Source: Palaemon carinicauda (lineage: Eukaryota; Arthropoda; Malacostraca; Decapoda; Palaemonidae). Taken from it: a DNA stretch of 64,000 bases. Shown in pieces: positions 63,247 through 64,000 of this stretch (within the stretch, counting starts at the first letter, position 1; each line of letters starts with the position of its first letter). The stretch spans positions 96,393,383 through 96,457,382 of the forward strand of contig NC_090744.1 of the NCBI RefSeq assembly GCF_036898095.1. Direction: 5' to 3'. The notes beneath the pieces were generated by a model. It saw only the letters and a program-made list of their open reading frames with translations, had not been told where the DNA came from and ran no database searches. The translations under genes were made by a program, and so were the position numbers.

Positions 63247-63386
63247 GTGGTTATTTAGAAAATGTTGTATTTTCACAAAATTTAATTCAGTTCGAGTTCA
63301 TATCAAGCAGACCATTACCATACAGATGTACACTTAGACTGCATACCCACATTTATTATGTATCAAGTCTTATGTCAAGGTTATGA
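63247..63386 (+). CDS. TUBGCP6: Candidate terminal exon of the TUBGCP6-like gene
   Basis: After a strong pyrimidine tract there are two overlapping acceptors. Using AG at 63245-63246 the frame stays open for 46 codons to TGA (63384-63386) and ends LRLHTHIYYVSSLMSRL, faintly like the LLRxNFNxYY end of GCP6. Using AG at 63243-63244 it reads KVVI and then stops, although KVV is exactly what GCP6 has at this point. Neither reading is convincing; the true last exon may lie beyond 64000. Confidence 0.28.
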
Positions 63387-63489
63387 CATTTCATTAATTG
63401 CACCTACATAGATAATTATATTTTGGCAATAATCTTCCCTTTAATCATTTAGAAGGATTCCACTTGATAATGTAGTGCCAAAATTCCAA

Positions 63490-64000
63490 TGTTTCTACTC
63501 GTACATAAACCTTTTGTGTTTTCGAATAGGGAATGTCTTCAGCGTAGCTGGAACACCCATTGAAATCATAATTGAGGTAGTTAATGACATGTGGTGCCCA
63601 CCCTCCTGTCCAAAACTTTACTTTTGTCTTGGCAGCAACAAACACAGACATACTGTTGTGTCCATTCCAAAGCTGTTTATTCTTTTTCTTATACCTTTAG
63701 TTTATATGGTGATATCAGCTTTGTGTATAATACAGTAATGTAACAAAGCGGGATTGCAAGTGTATATTTGACACTTCAGTTTGGATAAACCAGTGATAGA
63801 TACAATCACCAGTTTGAGTGAACTGGTGATAGATCCAATCACTATCCTTTACTTTCATGTATTGTTATTGAATTTATACACTTTGTTACCGAGTGTAGAT
63901 GGTGTCTTCCCATAGGTGAGCGTTTGCATAGAGGAGCGAGAAGGTTAAGTCTTCCCTGGTTTCAATTTTGGCAATTCTAGGAATTGCTTGAGAGACTGTT
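63490..64000 (+). mobile_element. Left end of a third-family DIRS-like element running off the window
   Basis: From GAATAGGGAATGTCTTCAGC (63525) onwards this matches the first part of relic G from 46463 (AATAGGGAACACCTTCAGCA), including the later AGCGAGAAGGTTAAGTCTTC / AGCAAGAAGGCTAAGTCTTT pair. The outer edge (ACTCGTACATAAACCTTTTG) resembles the left ITR of H. The element continues beyond the window end. Confidence 0.6.

Overview
This is eukaryotic, intron-rich genomic DNA, most likely from a decapod crustacean (shrimp or prawn). The evidence is the interspersed repeats: a tRNA-headed SINE, an RTE-like LINE with a CATA tail, a CR1/L2-like LINE ending in (TAA)n, and several DIRS families. I recognise these from decapod genomes by memory only. 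There is no bacterial-style operon and no rRNA, tRNA or CRISPR locus.

One host gene runs along the + strand. Eight exons between 15810 and 63140 have canonical splice signals and perfectly compatible phases. Together they encode the C-terminal part of gamma-tubulin complex component 6 (TUBGCP6; Drosophila Grip163), a gamma-tubulin ring complex subunit that nucleates microtubules. The 5' exons lie left of the window apart from one weak candidate at 2769-2812. The 3' terminal exon is either a weak candidate at 63247-63386 or lies to the right of the window.

Almost everything else is transposable elements inside the introns, dominated by DIRS-type tyrosine-recombinase retrotransposons. Each shows the diagnostic architecture: split inverted terminal repeats (ITRs), overlapping gag, RT/RNase H and tyrosine recombinase (YR) frames, and an internal complementary region (ICR) just before the right ITR. 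Family 1 has five copies: A 1-2678 (cut by the window edge), B 5538-11945 (decayed), D 23732-28536 (internal deletion), E 37283-43836 (nearly intact) and F 54874-61390 (nearly intact). Family 2 has one apparently intact copy, C 28542-36213, with a spliced gag and identical ITRs, plus a right-end relic near 13000. A third, old group is represented by relics H (about 3005-14272, interrupted by B), G (46425-49868) and a left end at 63490-64000.

Other elements are an antisense SINE (3210-3518), a piggyBac-like TTAA MITE (19706-20012), an antisense 5'-truncated RTE-like LINE with a 7-bp target duplication (20621-22362), and a CR1/L2-like LINE nested in the 3' UTR of another copy of its own family (50200-54658).

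The most striking points are these: every dateable DIRS copy lies in the same orientation as the host gene; C looks complete; C carries a tandem hairpin array with a compensatory stem change and an inverted loop; some family-1 copies are mosaics; and two DIRS elements abut with about 5 bp between them.
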